From positions 199,119,692 to 199,183,691 of the forward strand of contig NC_134710.1 of NCBI RefSeq assembly GCF_043290135.1: a stretch of DNA of 64,000 nucleotides, given 5' to 3'. Below the pieces are notes generated by a model, which saw only the letters and a list, made by a program, of their open reading frames with translations, was not told where the DNA came from and did no database searches. Below are positions 46,529 through 58,859 of this stretch, piece after piece. How positions within the stretch are numbered: position 1 is the stretch's first letter; the number at the start of each line of letters is the position of its first letter. The translations under genes and the position numbers were made by a program. Source of the stretch: Rhipicephalus microplus. Lineage: Eukaryota; Arthropoda; Arachnida; Ixodida; Ixodidae.

Positions 46529-47849
46529 TGACCGACAACGCCAACCCATCGGCATCGTCGCCCCAGTTCAACTGCCCTGGCCATCCTAGGCTACGGGACC
46601 CGAAGGTCTTCAGTGGTGCGGAAAGGACCGACGTGGAAGATTCGCTTGAGCACTACGAGCTGGCGAGCGCCAATAATAAGTGGGATGAAGCCGACAAGCT
46701 TGGCCATGTCAAATTTTTTTTCACCGGCGTCGCAGAATTGTGGTTTAACAACCACAAACACAACATCCGCACATAGAGCGTCTTCAAGACGTCATGTGCT
46801 GAAGTGTTTGGTCGGCCGGTTGTCCGCAAGCAGCGGGCAGAACAGCGCTTGCGCGTCCACTCTTAGCAGACTGGCGGAAATTTCACCAGCTATATTGAGG
46901 ATGTCGTCGACCTTTGTCGACGCGCGAATGACACATGCCTGAGTCGGACAAGGTCAAGCACATCCTGAAGGGCATCGACGATGGCGCATTTCAAACGCTC
47001 TTGGCTAGAAATCTGAGCACAGTTTCTGAAGTCGTCAGCTTATGTCAGAGCTACGACGAGTTGAAGAAGCAACGCTCTCTGACTCGACAACCTCAGCGTG
47101 GTGGTGAGTCGCTGTCCAGTTTCGACACGATGCCTGACAATTCACAATTGCTTCAGCAAGTCCGAGCCTTCGTCCGTGAGGAAGTCGCCCGCCAACTTTC
47201 TCTAGTGCCTTTTGCTCATGAGACCACCACCCGTCTACCCACCCCCCTTTGCACTGCTATATCAGAAGAGGCACAAGCTGTTTCCCTTGCGCACTACAAG
47301 CCGCTTCTATCTAGCCGTGTCCACTGCCCGCGTGTCACACAGCCGGTAGGTGCCCCTGTTGCCTATCCGCCAGCGATTCAGCCTGTGGCCGCGCCCCTAA
47401 CGTATGCAGCGCAGCCTGTGGCTCCTCCTGTAACCTGTTCGCAAGAGATGCAGCCCGTAGCCGCCCCGCTCACATATGCAGACGCTGCGCGTAGGCTTCC
47501 GCAACCACCCTACACCACGCGCTCACAGCGTGCACACCCGGCTGTCTATGCTACACCTTGGGCGGCCCCACCAGCCGCCAATCCATGGAGGACGCCCGAT
47601 AACCGACCGATTTGCTACGCCTGCTTCACTCCCGGACACGTTGCCCGCTACTGCCGCCGTCGACCTCAGACGTTCGGCAACTATGCCCGGTCGTCGCAAC
47701 CCGGCAGCCAACCCTTCGACCAATACGGGCCGGTCTCGTCACCTCACTATGCCCCTACCGGCCACCTTGACTTCCAGCCGCAGTGCGCACCATCTCCTCG
47801 TCAGCAATTGCCCTCCCCCATGCGTCGCCGGCCCGGACCTTCCGAATAG
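46529..47849 (+). pseudogene. gag: Ty3/gypsy gag (capsid and nucleocapsid)
   Basis: The start at 46529 (MTDNANPSASSPQFNCPGHP) opens a capsid with DPKVFSGAERTDVEDSLEHY and HVKFFFTGVAELWFNNHKHN, stopped by TAG at 46774-46776. The frame is lost until 46935, where PESDKVKHILKGIDDGAFQT resumes the capsid's conserved end. A proline/alanine-rich linker with repeated 'QPVAAPLTYA' units follows, then a nucleocapsid zinc knuckle CYACFTPGHVARYC (47613-47654, C-x2-C-x4-H-x4-C intact). Gag would package the element RNA into particles. Confidence 0.85.
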
Positions 47850-48799
47850 GAAAACTAAGCACCGCAGTTCAAGAGGGAAGAACTGCGCCGTTTTCGAACT
47901 GTCTAAGCCCTCGCCCCTCTCCTGCTAACATGGTCGCAGTAACTGTTGAAGGTTATTGTACTTTCGCCCTTGTGGACACCGGCGCAGCTGTTTCTGTTAT
48001 TTCCGCTAATCTCTGCCGTTTATTGCGCAAAGTCACGACGCCAATTTCGGGACTGTCGCTCCACACCGCAAGCGCACAGCAAGTAACACCTCTCGCAGTC
48101 TGCACTGCAAGAGTGTCCTTCGAAGACAATCTTTACATCGTGGAATTTATTGTTCTCGCTGTCTGTTCGCATGACGTCATCCACGGGTGGGACATCCTAT
48201 CCCGGCATAATGCCGTCATCGACTGCGCTCGCGCCGAAGTTGAGTTTTCACCCTTGTGTGATGTCCCATTACTTGACGCTCTTCATCAGCCGGCGAAGTT
48301 GCTCGTTCATGAAGATACCGATATACCACCTGAAAATTTTGCCCTTGTTCCCGTTTCATGCAACGCCTACACTGACGCCAGATGCCTTTTAATGCCTTCC
48401 GATATCTTCAAGAGTCGTCGAGCTCTGCCGCTGCCTTTCGCAACAATTGACCTTGCCGCCGGAAGAAGCAATATGTTCGTAAGCAATCCGCTTTCCACAC
48501 CTGTCACTTTGCTTGCGGGGGAGTGTCACGGCCGCGTGCAGGATCTCGACCCTTCGGCTTTGGTTGATGTCCCGGATGACTACTGTGACCACCCAAAATC
48601 ACTGTCGGCACTCGAGGAGTCGTCCAAGGATACGTTTTTTAGCGCCATCGCCGACACTCTCACTCCCACCGAACATGCCGACCTGCTGGATCTTCTGCAA
48701 GAGTTCAGGAGTTCTTTCGATGTGTCGCAGCCTCAACTGGGCCGCACGTTACAAGTCAAACATAATGTTGACACCGGCCTACACCAGCCACTGCTTTAA
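47783..48799 (+). pseudogene. pol: Ty3/gypsy protease and start of pol
   Basis: Overlapping gag in another frame, this 338-codon frame carries the retropepsin active-site loop FALVDTGAAVSVIS (around 47968-48009) and the second conserved box VIHGWDILSRHNAVIDCARA. It continues into the RT N-terminus (RTLQVKHNVDTGLHQPLL) and stops at TAA 48797-48799, where related elements continue with 'RPYR'. The gag-pol frame relation implies a frameshift or separate start in the ancestor. Confidence 0.82.
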
Positions 48800-50128
48800 A
48801 GACCATACCATGTCTCCGCAGAAGAGTGCCGCGTCATCAACGATCAAGTCGAAGATATGCTTCGTAGAGACGTCATTCGACCATCTCACAGTCCCTGGGC
48901 GTCTCCTGTCGTCCTCGTGCGTAAGAAAGACGGATCTATTTGATTTTGCGTGGACTATTGTCATTTGAACAAGATAACCCACAAGGACGTATATCCGTTG
49001 CCGCGCATTGATGACGCCATCGACACCCTTCATGGAGCGTAATTTTTCTCGTCGCTAGATTTGCGGTCTGGCTACTGGTAGGTCTCAACGGCTGAGGCCG
49101 ATCGCCAAAAAACGGCATTTATTACACCAGACGGACTATACGAGTTTAACGTCATGCCTTTTGGGCTTTGTAACGCGCCTGTCACGTTTGAACGTCTTAT
49201 AGATAATACGCTACGTGGCCTCAAGTGGAATATGTGCCTCTGTTACCTCGACGATGTCGTGGTTTTCTCCAATGATTTTCCTACGCACCTACTTCGCCTC
49301 AGGCACGTTTTGGCTTGCCTGAACAACGCTGGCCTGCAGCTTAACCTGAAAAAATGCCGCTTCGCTGCACGCGAGCTCGTCATACTAGGCCACATTGTGT
49401 CCAAACACGGCGTATTACCTGACCCGGCAAAACTTCGAGCAGTCGCAGAATTTCCCAAGCCGACGACCATGAAAGAACTTCGCAGTTTTGTATGCCTATG
49501 CTCGTATTTCCGGCGCTTTGTTCGCAATTTTGCATCTATTATGTCACAATTAACCCAGCTTCTTCACGGTGACGTGAACCTCTCCTCTTGGTCCCCTGCA
49601 TGTGACGTTATTTTCACTACTCTACGCCGTCTGCTCACCTCCCCACCTATTCTTCGTCACATCGACCCGACGGTTCCTACCGAAGTACACACCGACGCCA
49701 GCGGCGTCGGGCTAGGCGCTGTTTTCGCTCAACGAAAGCCCGGCTATTCAGAATACGTTGTAGCCTACACTAGCCGCACTCTGACGAAAGCGGAAACTAA
49801 TTACAGCGTGACAGAAACAGAGTGTTTGGCTCTGGTGTGGGGGCTTGGAAAATTCCGGCCATACTTATACGGCCGCTCATTCGATCTAGTAACTGATCAC
49901 CACACGCTTTGCTGGCTCTCCACTTTGAAAGACCTTGCGCGATGGGCACTCCGCATCCAGGAGTACGACATTCGCGTCGTATACCACTGCGGACGCAAAC
50001 ACTCTGACGCTGATGCCCTGTCCCGCTCACCTTTATCACCAGATCCGACGTGCGGAAACACTCGCCTCGAGACCTTGTCATCGCTAAATCTCGACTCGAT
50101 TGCCACCGAACAACGTCGCGACCCGTAG
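48800..50128 (+). pseudogene. pol: Ty3/gypsy reverse transcriptase and RNase H
   Basis: After the TAA the frame continues with PYHVSAEECRVINDQVEDML and SPWASPVVLVRKKDGS, interrupted by TGA (48941), TAA (49040) and TAG (49079). From 49154 it is open: [31 protein letters not shown] with an intact YLDD box, the thumb, then RNase H ([53 protein letters not shown]). The TGA and TAG stops look like C to T changes at CGA and CAG codons. Confidence 0.88.
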
Positions 50129-51418
50129 ATCGCATCTTTTATCGAATATCTATTTGGCACGCCCAACCTTCCAGTATCTCGATCCCTCCGGCGTCAAGCT
50201 TTCCATTTCGCCATCCGCGATCAACTCCTTCATCGACGCAACTACGCTCCCGATGGCCGCCGGTGGCTACTGGTCATTCCACGCACTTTACGATCACAAG
50301 TATGTGCCTCTCTTCACGACGATCCGCAATGTGGCCACGCCGGGGTGTTCAAAACATATGAACGCCTTCGCCATCGTTATTACTGGCGCGGCATGTACAG
50401 TTTTGTACGCAAATTCGTGATGTGCTGTCCTGACTGCCAGCGACGCAAATCAACAGCGCCACGAGCGACTCGCGCATTGCAGCCACTTTCATGCCCTGCC
50501 AAGCCATTTGATCGCGTCGACGTTGACCTCTACGGCCCGCTTCCATTGACATCAAATGGTAATCGGTGGATTATAGTGGCAGTTGACCACCTGACACGCT
50601 ATGCCCAAACATCCGCTTTGCCGAGCGCTACAGCTAAGGATGTCGCCTCTTTCATTTTACGTCGCTTTATCCTTCGCCATGGTCCACCTCGAGAGCTCCT
50701 TAGTGACAGAGGCCACGCTTTCCTCTCCGAGGTCATCGAAACTATGCTTGCTTTCGAAATGCCACGTCATTCATCGGAAAACGACAGCATACTACAAGCA
50801 GACTAAGGGGCTAACGGAACGGTTCAACCACACGCTGGTGATATGCTCTCAATGTACGTGGCATCTGATCATAGCAACTGGGACCGTGTTCTCCCATACG
50901 TCACATTCGCATATAACACCGCAGTTCAAACCACCACGGGATTCTCACCTTACTTTCTTCTTTATGAACGCGAGCCTTCCCATACAATCGACACCCTACT
51001 ACCCTACCGTCTTGATGCTTCCGAGTGCCCACCTGTCTCCGATGCTTCTCGACAAGCCGAAGAGTGCCGCCAGCTCGCCCGTGCGCTCACCTCAACAGAG
51101 CAGCAACGCCAGAAAGAACGCCGTAGCACCGCCCTTTCAGATCCCAGCTATGCCCCAGGGTCTCTTGTGTGGCTCGCCATTCCACACCAAACACCGGGAC
51201 TCTCCTCGAAACTTGTCCCCCGGTACAAGGGGCCTTACACCGTTTCGGAGAAAACCTCTCCGGTTAATTTTCTAATTGAGCCAGTTTCCAGATCGGATGA
51301 CATGGGCCGGTGCGCACGTGACATCGTCCATGTTTGCCGACTGAAACCTTACCATGAGCCTCTGCCTGACACTTTTAAGTCGCCAGGATGGCTCCTTTTT
51401 CAGTGGGGGCGATTGTGA
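50129..51418 (+). pseudogene. pol: Ty3/gypsy integrase
   Basis: The H2C2 finger reads [20 protein letters not shown] then CCPDC. The catalytic core has [32 protein letters not shown], and, in a shifted frame, KGLTERFNHTL with the glutamate. Compensating frameshifts lie between about 50760 and 50843. The C-terminal part (50843-51418) is open and includes FAYNTAVQTTTGFSPYFLLY and SSKLVPRYKGPYTVSEK, a GPY/F module. Confidence 0.88.
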
Positions 51419-51560
51419 AGAAGATGTGCCTGCGGCGAGCAGCATTGCCGACGCCAGGCTCTCTCGGCTCGTGCTTCGGCTCGTTGCTGTGCTGATCTCT
51501 GCTGGACGGTTCTTCACGCTGTCTTGCCGTTGTCGTTATCGACTAATAAACCTCGTCACA
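51414..51560 (+). repeat. 3' LTR of the nested Ty3/gypsy element
   Basis: 147 bases, TGTGAAGAAGATG to CCTCGTCACA, followed by the AAAG duplication (51561-51564). Confidence 0.92.
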
Positions 51561-53600
51561 AAAGTATTTGCCCTGGAGAAGCTTACTTTTTATTTTCTAG
51601 GTAACCTACTAAGAGCTGTTGCTTCGCTTCAGAGTTCTAATAGAACACTGGACAAAGCAGGGGTCCGCAAAAGAAACCGGGACTACATCGTAACTGAAAC
51701 ACTGAGGAAGGAAGTCGACAGATACATAAATATGGTCTAGTCTCGCGATGCTAGAGTCTTCGAATTGCGTGTACCTAACCGAACTCATACTGGAAAACAC
51801 TGTACCACATCCCCAAGGCAACATTTCTCGAGAACTTGCGTCAAACCGTCCGAAGTCTTGTCTCTGAAATCCCTAGTGCTTGTCTTGTCATGTGCCCTCA
51901 GAATACAGTTAAAGTCGCCCAAAACTACTAACTGGATTTCTTCGCTAAGTTGCTGTTCTAGGCCGTGAAAGAACATGATCCTTTCATCCACTTTGTTAGG
52001 CGCATACACGCACATGAGACGCCACTCGGAGTTCTACAGAAAAACGTTGAGCGTAGCCCACCAGCCAGCAGTGCAAGAGTAATGGGCGCCCACCTGAAGC
52101 CCCGGCAGCTTCTTTACAAAATGTGTGCAGACAGCCAATTTGCCAATGGAGTGACTTACGTAGCCGTGACGCAAGAAGTTGCACCATGCTGCTGTTATCT
52201 TCCTCACTGTCTGCTTTAGTTTCTTGGACATCTGGGACGTGTATGTCTCGTTTTGTTACAACTCGGTAGAGCTTACTGTCAAACCTTCACATTGATAGCG
52301 GTGACCTAATTGGAATGACAGGCGCCATTTTAATGAAAGACAAACGTACCAGCAGTACCGTGCTTACCTCTCACGTCTAGCTCATGGCTAGACGGTGCCA
52401 TCGCCACCGTTTCCATCCGGCGGTGTTGCTAGACTTTCCTGATGGACTTGACGTTGCCGCCTCGCTTGTCGCACAAACGTTAGGACGTGTTCGAACGGAT
52501 CGCTGCCGTACTTGGGCAGCCTCTGGCGGAGGTTCTCGACACTGGTCGTCGCCGCTTGACTTCAGTCATTCGTAGTTCAGGCTTGTAGCGTTTCTGCGCC
52601 ACCGCAGCCAACGTAGGCGTATAAACGCTAGCTTTTTTTTTCGGGTGTCACTCGATGGTGCACTTTATGTCGCCCACCTTAAGGGCTGTTTGGCTGTCTG
52701 CAGCATTCGGCATCGTCTAGGGTGTCCTAGCCGAGTCAAGCACTGTTGGCTGGAGAAGTTGAAAGACACACTTGGCAGTGTCGCCTCCTGAGGACGTTGC
52801 AGGTAGGTCCTCATGTGCCGGCTCACTTTCCGTCTACTGCGACGAGTTACTCGCAGCTTTCAAGCCCGCCACACCCTCCCTTTTCAAAAAGTCACCGCCA
52901 CAATGCACCATCGTGGCCAGCGACCCAGTGCTCTTTACGCCTCATCTGTGTCTATCGCGGCCCCCTCAGGCTCGGTGACGTTCAAAAGTTCCTCGTGCTC
53001 GCCAAAGTTTGACAACGCGGTCCCCGACACATACGTTCAGGGCGTAGTCTGTGTCCACGAGACCATAGCACCGGGACTTAGAACACAGCGCGACCTTACC
53101 GTCTCGTCGCACGTGTTGATTGCCGTGGTAGCGCAGACATTGCATAGTTCGCCCAGTCACCACCACGAGGACCAGCTCACCGGCGATTTGAACCTAATGG
53201 GGAAGGTCGTCCACCTTCATTCCAGGCTTCAGCTTCAGCCGCACGCTCTTTGCGGTCGAGCGCTTCTACCTCATGCTTTGAACACGCCATCGTTTACGCG
53301 TCACTTTGGTGACATACCCGAATGTGGCGAAAGCCGGGTGAATGTCGTAGTCCTGAACGCCATAGAGCATCCAGTGCAAGCAGAGTTTCACCTGTTGGTC
53401 CTCGGGGTCAACACAAGACACCGGCAGCCCTTGACTTTAACCTCTTTCACCGCGGCCAGTTTCTTCGTCACTTCTCCACTGTTTAAGGTGACGGCTCAGA
53501 CATGGTTAATCTGGTACGCCCCTAGCGCGACGACGTCGGGCAGCACACCAGCCGTCGCGAGGGCGTCTCTAAGGCCCTCGACCTTGTAAGGCGCTCATGC
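51561..53600 (-). mobile_element. Split LINE, 5' segment: ORF1 zinc-knuckle protein and APE endonuclease
   Basis: Read on the minus strand from the right. First an ORF1-like region: SEPSPLNSGEVTKKLAAVKE, then CLRYHGNQHVRRDGK and VDTDYALNV, a CCHC knuckle in which two cysteines are lost (the tick consensus I recall is 'CLRCHGTGHVRRDC'). Then the ORF2 endonuclease: EWRLMCVYAPNKVDERIMFF, QLVVLGDFNCILRAHDKTST, LDHIYVSVDFLPQCFSYDVV and VPVSFADPCFVQCS, the APE fold with GDFN and the final histidine box changed (DH to DP). The last residues before the gypsy insertion are KLLQGKYF. The right-hand border is approximate. Confidence 0.7.
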
Positions 53601-56377
53601 ACGTCTCCGTGCAAAAAAAAAATAAACGTGTTGTGAATAACATAGCATACCTGGAGAGTAGGCAGCAGAACTATAGAGTAAAAATAAAACTACAAATGTC
53701 ACTCTGCCCACAAGCGGTGGAGCTACGCAGCTCGACGCCAGTCATAGCATGGCAACACTTATCACTCACTGCTTCAAGGAAACACGCGTACTAGTTATTT
53801 ACTACAGTACCTTTTCTAGTGCATTACACGTCTATGTGTTTTTGCGTATCTGATAGTCACCGACCTTAATCCGTCTTTATTGTCTGCAATTGTACGGTGC
53901 AATATCGTCGGGCTCAGATCAGACATGAGTTGGATGCGAGAGCAGTGCACATGGTGCTCACGCGACGGCAACATAGTCACGCTCCATGTTCATGAGCATT
54001 TAAGGCAACGAAGAAGTACGGGCGGGAGCAGGGAGATTCCATAAAAGATGTGCGATAACGTGCCCGGCGTGTGTCGTGGTCTTAGCTTGTTTTGTCTGCC
54101 GCTCAGCTAGGCTGCTGCTAGGTGCGAACGCCATCAACACTTTGTCAGGTGCGTATTACACTTGCGATTGAGGCCTTAACCTAACATTTCTTGCATTGTG
54201 CTGTTCAGCACAGAGATCTTATTTGTGCTCTTCACTTCGCGTACTGATTTATTGGATTTCTTCGCAACAAACAAAGCTATTTGGAATGCTTCAGCGCACG
54301 TTTGCGAGAAAAATTTTTTTGCCTCAATAAATTTAGTCGCCGCTCGTGTGCTGCTACATTTATTCGAATTGACTGCATGAGTGAGATTTTGTGAAAAGTG
54401 CAGTTATGCTTACTTTCGTTATCTTTGCCGTTCGCCAATTGCTCGAAGCTCTATTGAGCTCAATAAGATGAAAGTGGTGAATTTAGAAAAATGTTTGTTA
54501 GCTGAAGCTAGGATGTAATCTTTGTATAAACACTCCTGCCTCATTTAAAATTTGTATGACACCTAAAATTGTTTTGTTTTCGCTGTGCAACTGCTTTTGA
54601 TTGTTTTTCGCAAAAGAGCCATAAAAAGTGCCTATGAGATCATTAGTGCGAAAGTGGAAAATGGAACATAGCTAACATTTTTCTCTTCTTTTTTTCGGTT
54701 CACACTGGAGTCAAGTGCTGAGGCAACTACTGCCCTGTCACGTTGTGCACTGCGTGTGTAGTTGTGTGCTTTTATAGTTATTTTACTCTGCTTTGGTCTT
54801 CGTATATTGTTGCCTAGATATTTAGTTTTTGTGTGTAATTTTTAATTATGAAATGGCAGCTGTATTTTTACGTCTTGGAGTGCAATGAACTTCTCTTTGT
54901 GCCTGCGTTTATTAAAGCTTAACAAAGCAGGCATGTTCTTACCAAGAATGTCACTTGAAAATAAAAGTTCTCGCTTCACTAACAATTCTCATGTTTCCAT
55001 TAAATTGTGTGCACAGACACATATTGGCAACATGGGCTTGCTGCTCTAGCGATGCAGCTTGCACGAAGCTCATCGAGTAATGCAAACGACGTGTTAAATA
55101 TATAAAGCACGACCTCAAAGACGAGCACGCACGTGGAAAAGGTCTCAGAGGCTGTATAGTATACAAATTGCCCTTCTAGATATCCTTTCCTGTGGTTTTC
55201 AATCTCTGTGGCTGCGAAAATTCCCAATGACCGTTTGGAGCACTGCGAACCTACATCAGCCGCAGTGGCCTATGGTAGTGTCCTTTCTTAACTCTATATG
55301 TTACTCTATGGCAGAACCTCGTAGTCGCTATCGCTTTCGAATGTCATCCTGTTACCGCGGCTGGCATGGGCCACTATCCTGGCTTCATCAAGGCCAGTCA
55401 CTCTGTGTGTGTTCGTTAGCGCAGTCGGAAGTAGAATTCGACAGCCACGCGTCAAATTCTACAATGAACAGAAATTCCTCTTCTTGAAAATGCAGAGAAA
55501 GTTAGTTTCATGTTTTACAAACACACGCATTCTGTATACATGCTTCACGATACGACATGATATATTGTAGTAATAATGCGTGGTACAAGCGTACATCACC
55601 ATCGGGCGTCAGAACGTGGGATTATCATAATGACATAATACTTTTAAACCCGCTCACCCACTTCACAAGGCACGCACATTTTTGCACCTATTCCCTTCGG
55701 GCAACGTAGTGAGTGCATAGCGAGTTCAAAAAAATTTCATGCACTAAGTGTTTGAAGTACGCACTAGGGACAATAGAGACAAGATGTAGCTATCGCTTCT
55801 AACTCCTGAAGGTGAAGCTTAAGGAGCTCCAAATTTTTTGTTGCCGTTCAATTTACGCGGCATAGATAAAACATCAACACTTATTAATACTGGTATATTT
55901 GCCAGGAAAGTTCCTTGCGAGTGATAAGGTTGTTGTAAGAGGCAAAACACCGTAAAAGTACACTGTAAATGCATCCGCTATATCAGCCATATTTTCGATA
56001 AGCTAACTATTCGCAGAAATGTATACTTACGCTGCTTTCATTGCCCTATGTACCGCCAAAAATTTACACATCAGTTCGGAGATATACTGGGAGTGATAAA
56101 CTAAAATAATGATACTTTGCTTGCTGAACTTTTGATACCAATTCCTTCCACGGGTCTACCAAACTATTGTTACAAATATGTTGTTTCTTCATTTGTTCTA
56201 GTTTATTTACAGGCCAACTGCAACAAAAATTGGCACTTTGCAAAAAGTCAGTATGTAGGTAGTCTAGCTAGATGTAGTACTCCCTGCCCAATTCCGCCTT
56301 CAAAATACAAGCGCTTATTTTAGAAAAAAGCTTGCAAATGAGGTTGTTTTTGAGACCAAAACTAGAAAAAACGACCC
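53601..56377. other. Anonymous DNA
   Basis: No gene is recognised. Around 54060-54160 a GC-richer stretch (ggtcttagcttgttttgtct, ccgctcagctaggctgctgc) ends in GTCAG|GTGCGT, which could be a first exon with a donor or the 5' end of the LINE; I cannot decide. The rest is AT-rich. Confidence 0.4.
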
Positions 56378-56988
56378 CATTACAGCTGACTGGAAGTGAC
56401 GTGAATGACAGAAAAATCGCCTCAACCGCGCACCTAGAGCACGCATATCGCGGATGGGCCCCTTAGTGTGTATGTTTTTTCTATGTTAAGAAAACTGCGT
56501 GAACATGTATCTTGTCGAACGTTGGTTCGGGCTTCGTACTGGTGGGTTTGCATTGTCGGACCCCCATAATCAGAGACGCTGCTTGACTTGAACTTGACTT
56601 GCCATCTACTTCAATGCAGAACGAACGCGGTTCGAACGTGCTGCCTTCAGGTGGTGCTAAAGCAGCACAAACGCACAGACGCATTTCAAACGCGCTGCAC
56701 TGAAAGCGGTGTCAACGGAGGAAAAAGCGGTTCAGCGGCAGGGAGGATTGCTGACAAGGAGTGACGTGGCGATGTTATGTAGTAATCGTCCTATCCGGTT
56801 CTGCTTGATTTGCCTAAGCACACCGCTAGAGCTCCACATTGTCTGCTTGCTGGCAATTAAAGCCCGAATTATAAATTAAATGCTTGACTGCAAGGTTTTT
56901 CACTGTCGTTATCGTAACGTACCGTATAATATACTACTTATTTATGATGGTTTCCGTCAAAGTAAAATTTTGTTGCAGTTGACTTTTA
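56378..56988 (+). repeat. Dispersed repeat of about 610 bp, copy 2
   Basis: Second copy of the repeat at 43973-44580, same orientation, many substitutions and small length differences. Outside the borders the two copies share nothing. Confidence 0.75.
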
Positions 56989-57332
56989 GTGTAAAAGACT
57001 TGACGAATGATTCGTGTATTTTTGCGATTATTAGTAGCAATCCACATAGGTACAAATATTTTAATACAACTCAACACGGCTTCTTCACGATAAAACGATA
57101 GATTGTAAACATTTTCAGAGTGAGCGTCAACAATGAGTTTTTCTTCTAAGTAAACAATAATGAAGAATCAATACCGTGATCCTAATCTCTATGTTGTGAC
57201 TTAGTAGTCTGATTGCATATTGCTTTTCTGGGATATTTCCAAGAGATAAAAAAACTATAGTATAAAATGCCTTCTTTACCAGCAATAGTATATTTAACAA
57301 AGGATTTACAATAAAAATAGGCTCAGAGGTAT
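56989..57332. other. Anonymous AT-rich DNA
   Basis: Nothing recognised. Confidence 0.5.
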
Positions 57333-57470
57333 TTACTCTCTACTAAATTCACATACAATTTCTTTAACATCCCAATATATTGTCATATCAAGAACAGCGT
57401 TCGTATTTCTGCGTTCTTCACACGCCAAACGGTCCCATTTTATGGCTGGCAAGTTAAAATGCGCTGTTAT
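57333..57470 (-). mobile_element. LINE endonuclease fragment
   Basis: On the minus strand, TAHFNLPAIKWDRLACEERR followed by NTNAVLDMTIYWDVKEIVCE resembles the APE-endonuclease segment '(G)DFNLPxIxW...' of Jockey/CR1-type LINEs, with GD changed to AH. It is cut at about 57471 by the GC-rich repeat that follows. Confidence 0.5.
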
Positions 57471-58541
57471 TAGATGCGAAGCAGCTCTTTGACTAGCTTG
57501 CGTAACGCTGTTCCTTCGTCCGCACCGCTTCACTCGCCGCAGGTGTGGGAGCGGTGCTAAGTAGCTCACACTCTCCTAGCAGCGCGCAGTGACCTCTCTC
57601 TCCCTCGCCTGCTACACGCTCACTATGTGTGAGCTCTCTCTCGCTTCACCCTTTCTACCGCTCGCAATGATCGAGCACACTGCTCACGTAGACATCATCT
57701 AACGCGCGCCACCTCTCTCCATCTGTCGGCGAGAAGAAGCCGCGGGCAAGTGGGTGCGCGCACTAAGCATGCCTCGAGACTCGCTGTGCCGACAATGTGG
57801 ACAACGCACCGCTGCTCGCCGCGCGATCATGCCGACGGGCGGGACGCCGTCGCGGCATGCTTCCCGCTAGTGTGCGCGTACTTTTCGCGGCTGTCGCTGG
57901 CGTTGTGAGGGTTAGCGAAGTCTATCACGTTCGCAAAGTCAACTCCTGCGAGGTGCGAGCCAGAGAAGTCAAACGCAAGCATCGGCAGGGGAGGACCAGC
58001 GACGCCGATGAGGTGCGAGTCGAACACCGATCGCGTTCGAGATTACAGATGGCACGCGGGTAACACCGACGAGACACGAGCCCAGGAAGCCAATTGCAAG
58101 CGTCTCCAACATGTCACGCTTCCCTTGTCTTTGCGTTTCAGACAAACGTTTACTCGAGTAAACTCTACACCGAGTTTTGCTTCAAACCATTCTTCCAGCA
58201 TGTTCTTGACTGACTGACTGACTGACTGACTGTTCTCCTTGTTTCTTGGTAGATATAATTTGTCAATTACCGTTGGCATGTAGCTGGATACCTGTGGCAC
58301 AAACCCACCCGCGAGCATGTGTGACACGTCTGAAGAAAAGGGTTTGATGACGTACGCAACACAATTGTGACATTTGTGTACGCAACAATTGTGTACGCAA
58401 CAGAATTGTGTACGGACGGATGGACGGATGGATGGATGTATGGATGGATGGATGGATGGATGGATGGATGGATAGATGGATGGATGGATGGATGAATGGA
58501 TAATCAAAGTGCTTGCAGAATGCAAAAATCGCTTCGCATTT
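57471..58541. repeat. GC-rich repeat with GATGCGAAGC inverted ends, copy 1
   Basis: Begins tagatgcgaagcagctcttt and ends aatcgcttcgcattt, so the outermost 10 bases (ATGCGAAGC/GCTTCGCAT) are inverted. The first 60 bases resemble those of the element at 61771 (gatgcggagcatctt, then ccgtccgcaccgcttc). Inside are CT-rich and GC-rich stretches, a short TGAC repeat (58208-58233), repeated gtgtacgcaacaattgtg units (58345-58412) and a GGAT array. No known protein is encoded. Confidence 0.5.
58413..58502. repeat. GGAT tetranucleotide microsatellite
   Basis: About 90 bases of imperfect (GGAT)n inside the GC-rich repeat. Confidence 0.93.
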
Positions 58542-58859
58542 CAGAAATTCCTGCCCCGAATGAGGCTAGAATTCGGGCCATATTTAAGATTTTTTCAGTG
58601 GCAGTAAGTTTCAATTTTACTTTTTTCAAGATAAACTCCTGACCTGCTAGCAGCTCATCTAACATCCCGTCATTGCTATATAGAGGATTTTATTTTACAT
58701 CACCCCATGGTAATGATATTGCTACGTAACTGACATGTCAGCAATCAGAAGACGACAACGAAGAAGTGGGATGGTCTGTTGGTTGTGCGCGCTGTCCTCC
58801 ATCTTAGTGGATGCTATACGCATCAGTGTGAGCATAGATTCTAAATAGACACGCCTCAT
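58542..58859. other. Anonymous DNA
   Basis: Nothing recognised. Confidence 0.5.

Larger units (their letters stand above)
46308..51560 (+). mobile_element. Nested Ty3/gypsy retrotransposon, complete structure but defective
   Basis: LTR, gag, protease, RT, RNase H, integrase, chromodomain-like end and LTR are all present in order. AAAG flanks both sides (46304-46307 and 51561-51564). A purine-rich GTGGGGGCGA precedes the 3' LTR. The host LINE reads continuously across the insertion (KLLQGKYF to IDL), proving it is nested. Defects: a stop and frame change in gag (46774-46935), in-frame stops at 48797, 48941, 49040, 49079 and 50126, and paired frameshifts around 50760-50843. Confidence 0.92.

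Noticed and set aside
52813..53589. 258-codon open frame on the + strand
   Set aside because: The minus strand here carries a recognisable LINE ORF1 with zinc-knuckle remnants, so the + frame is a shadow.
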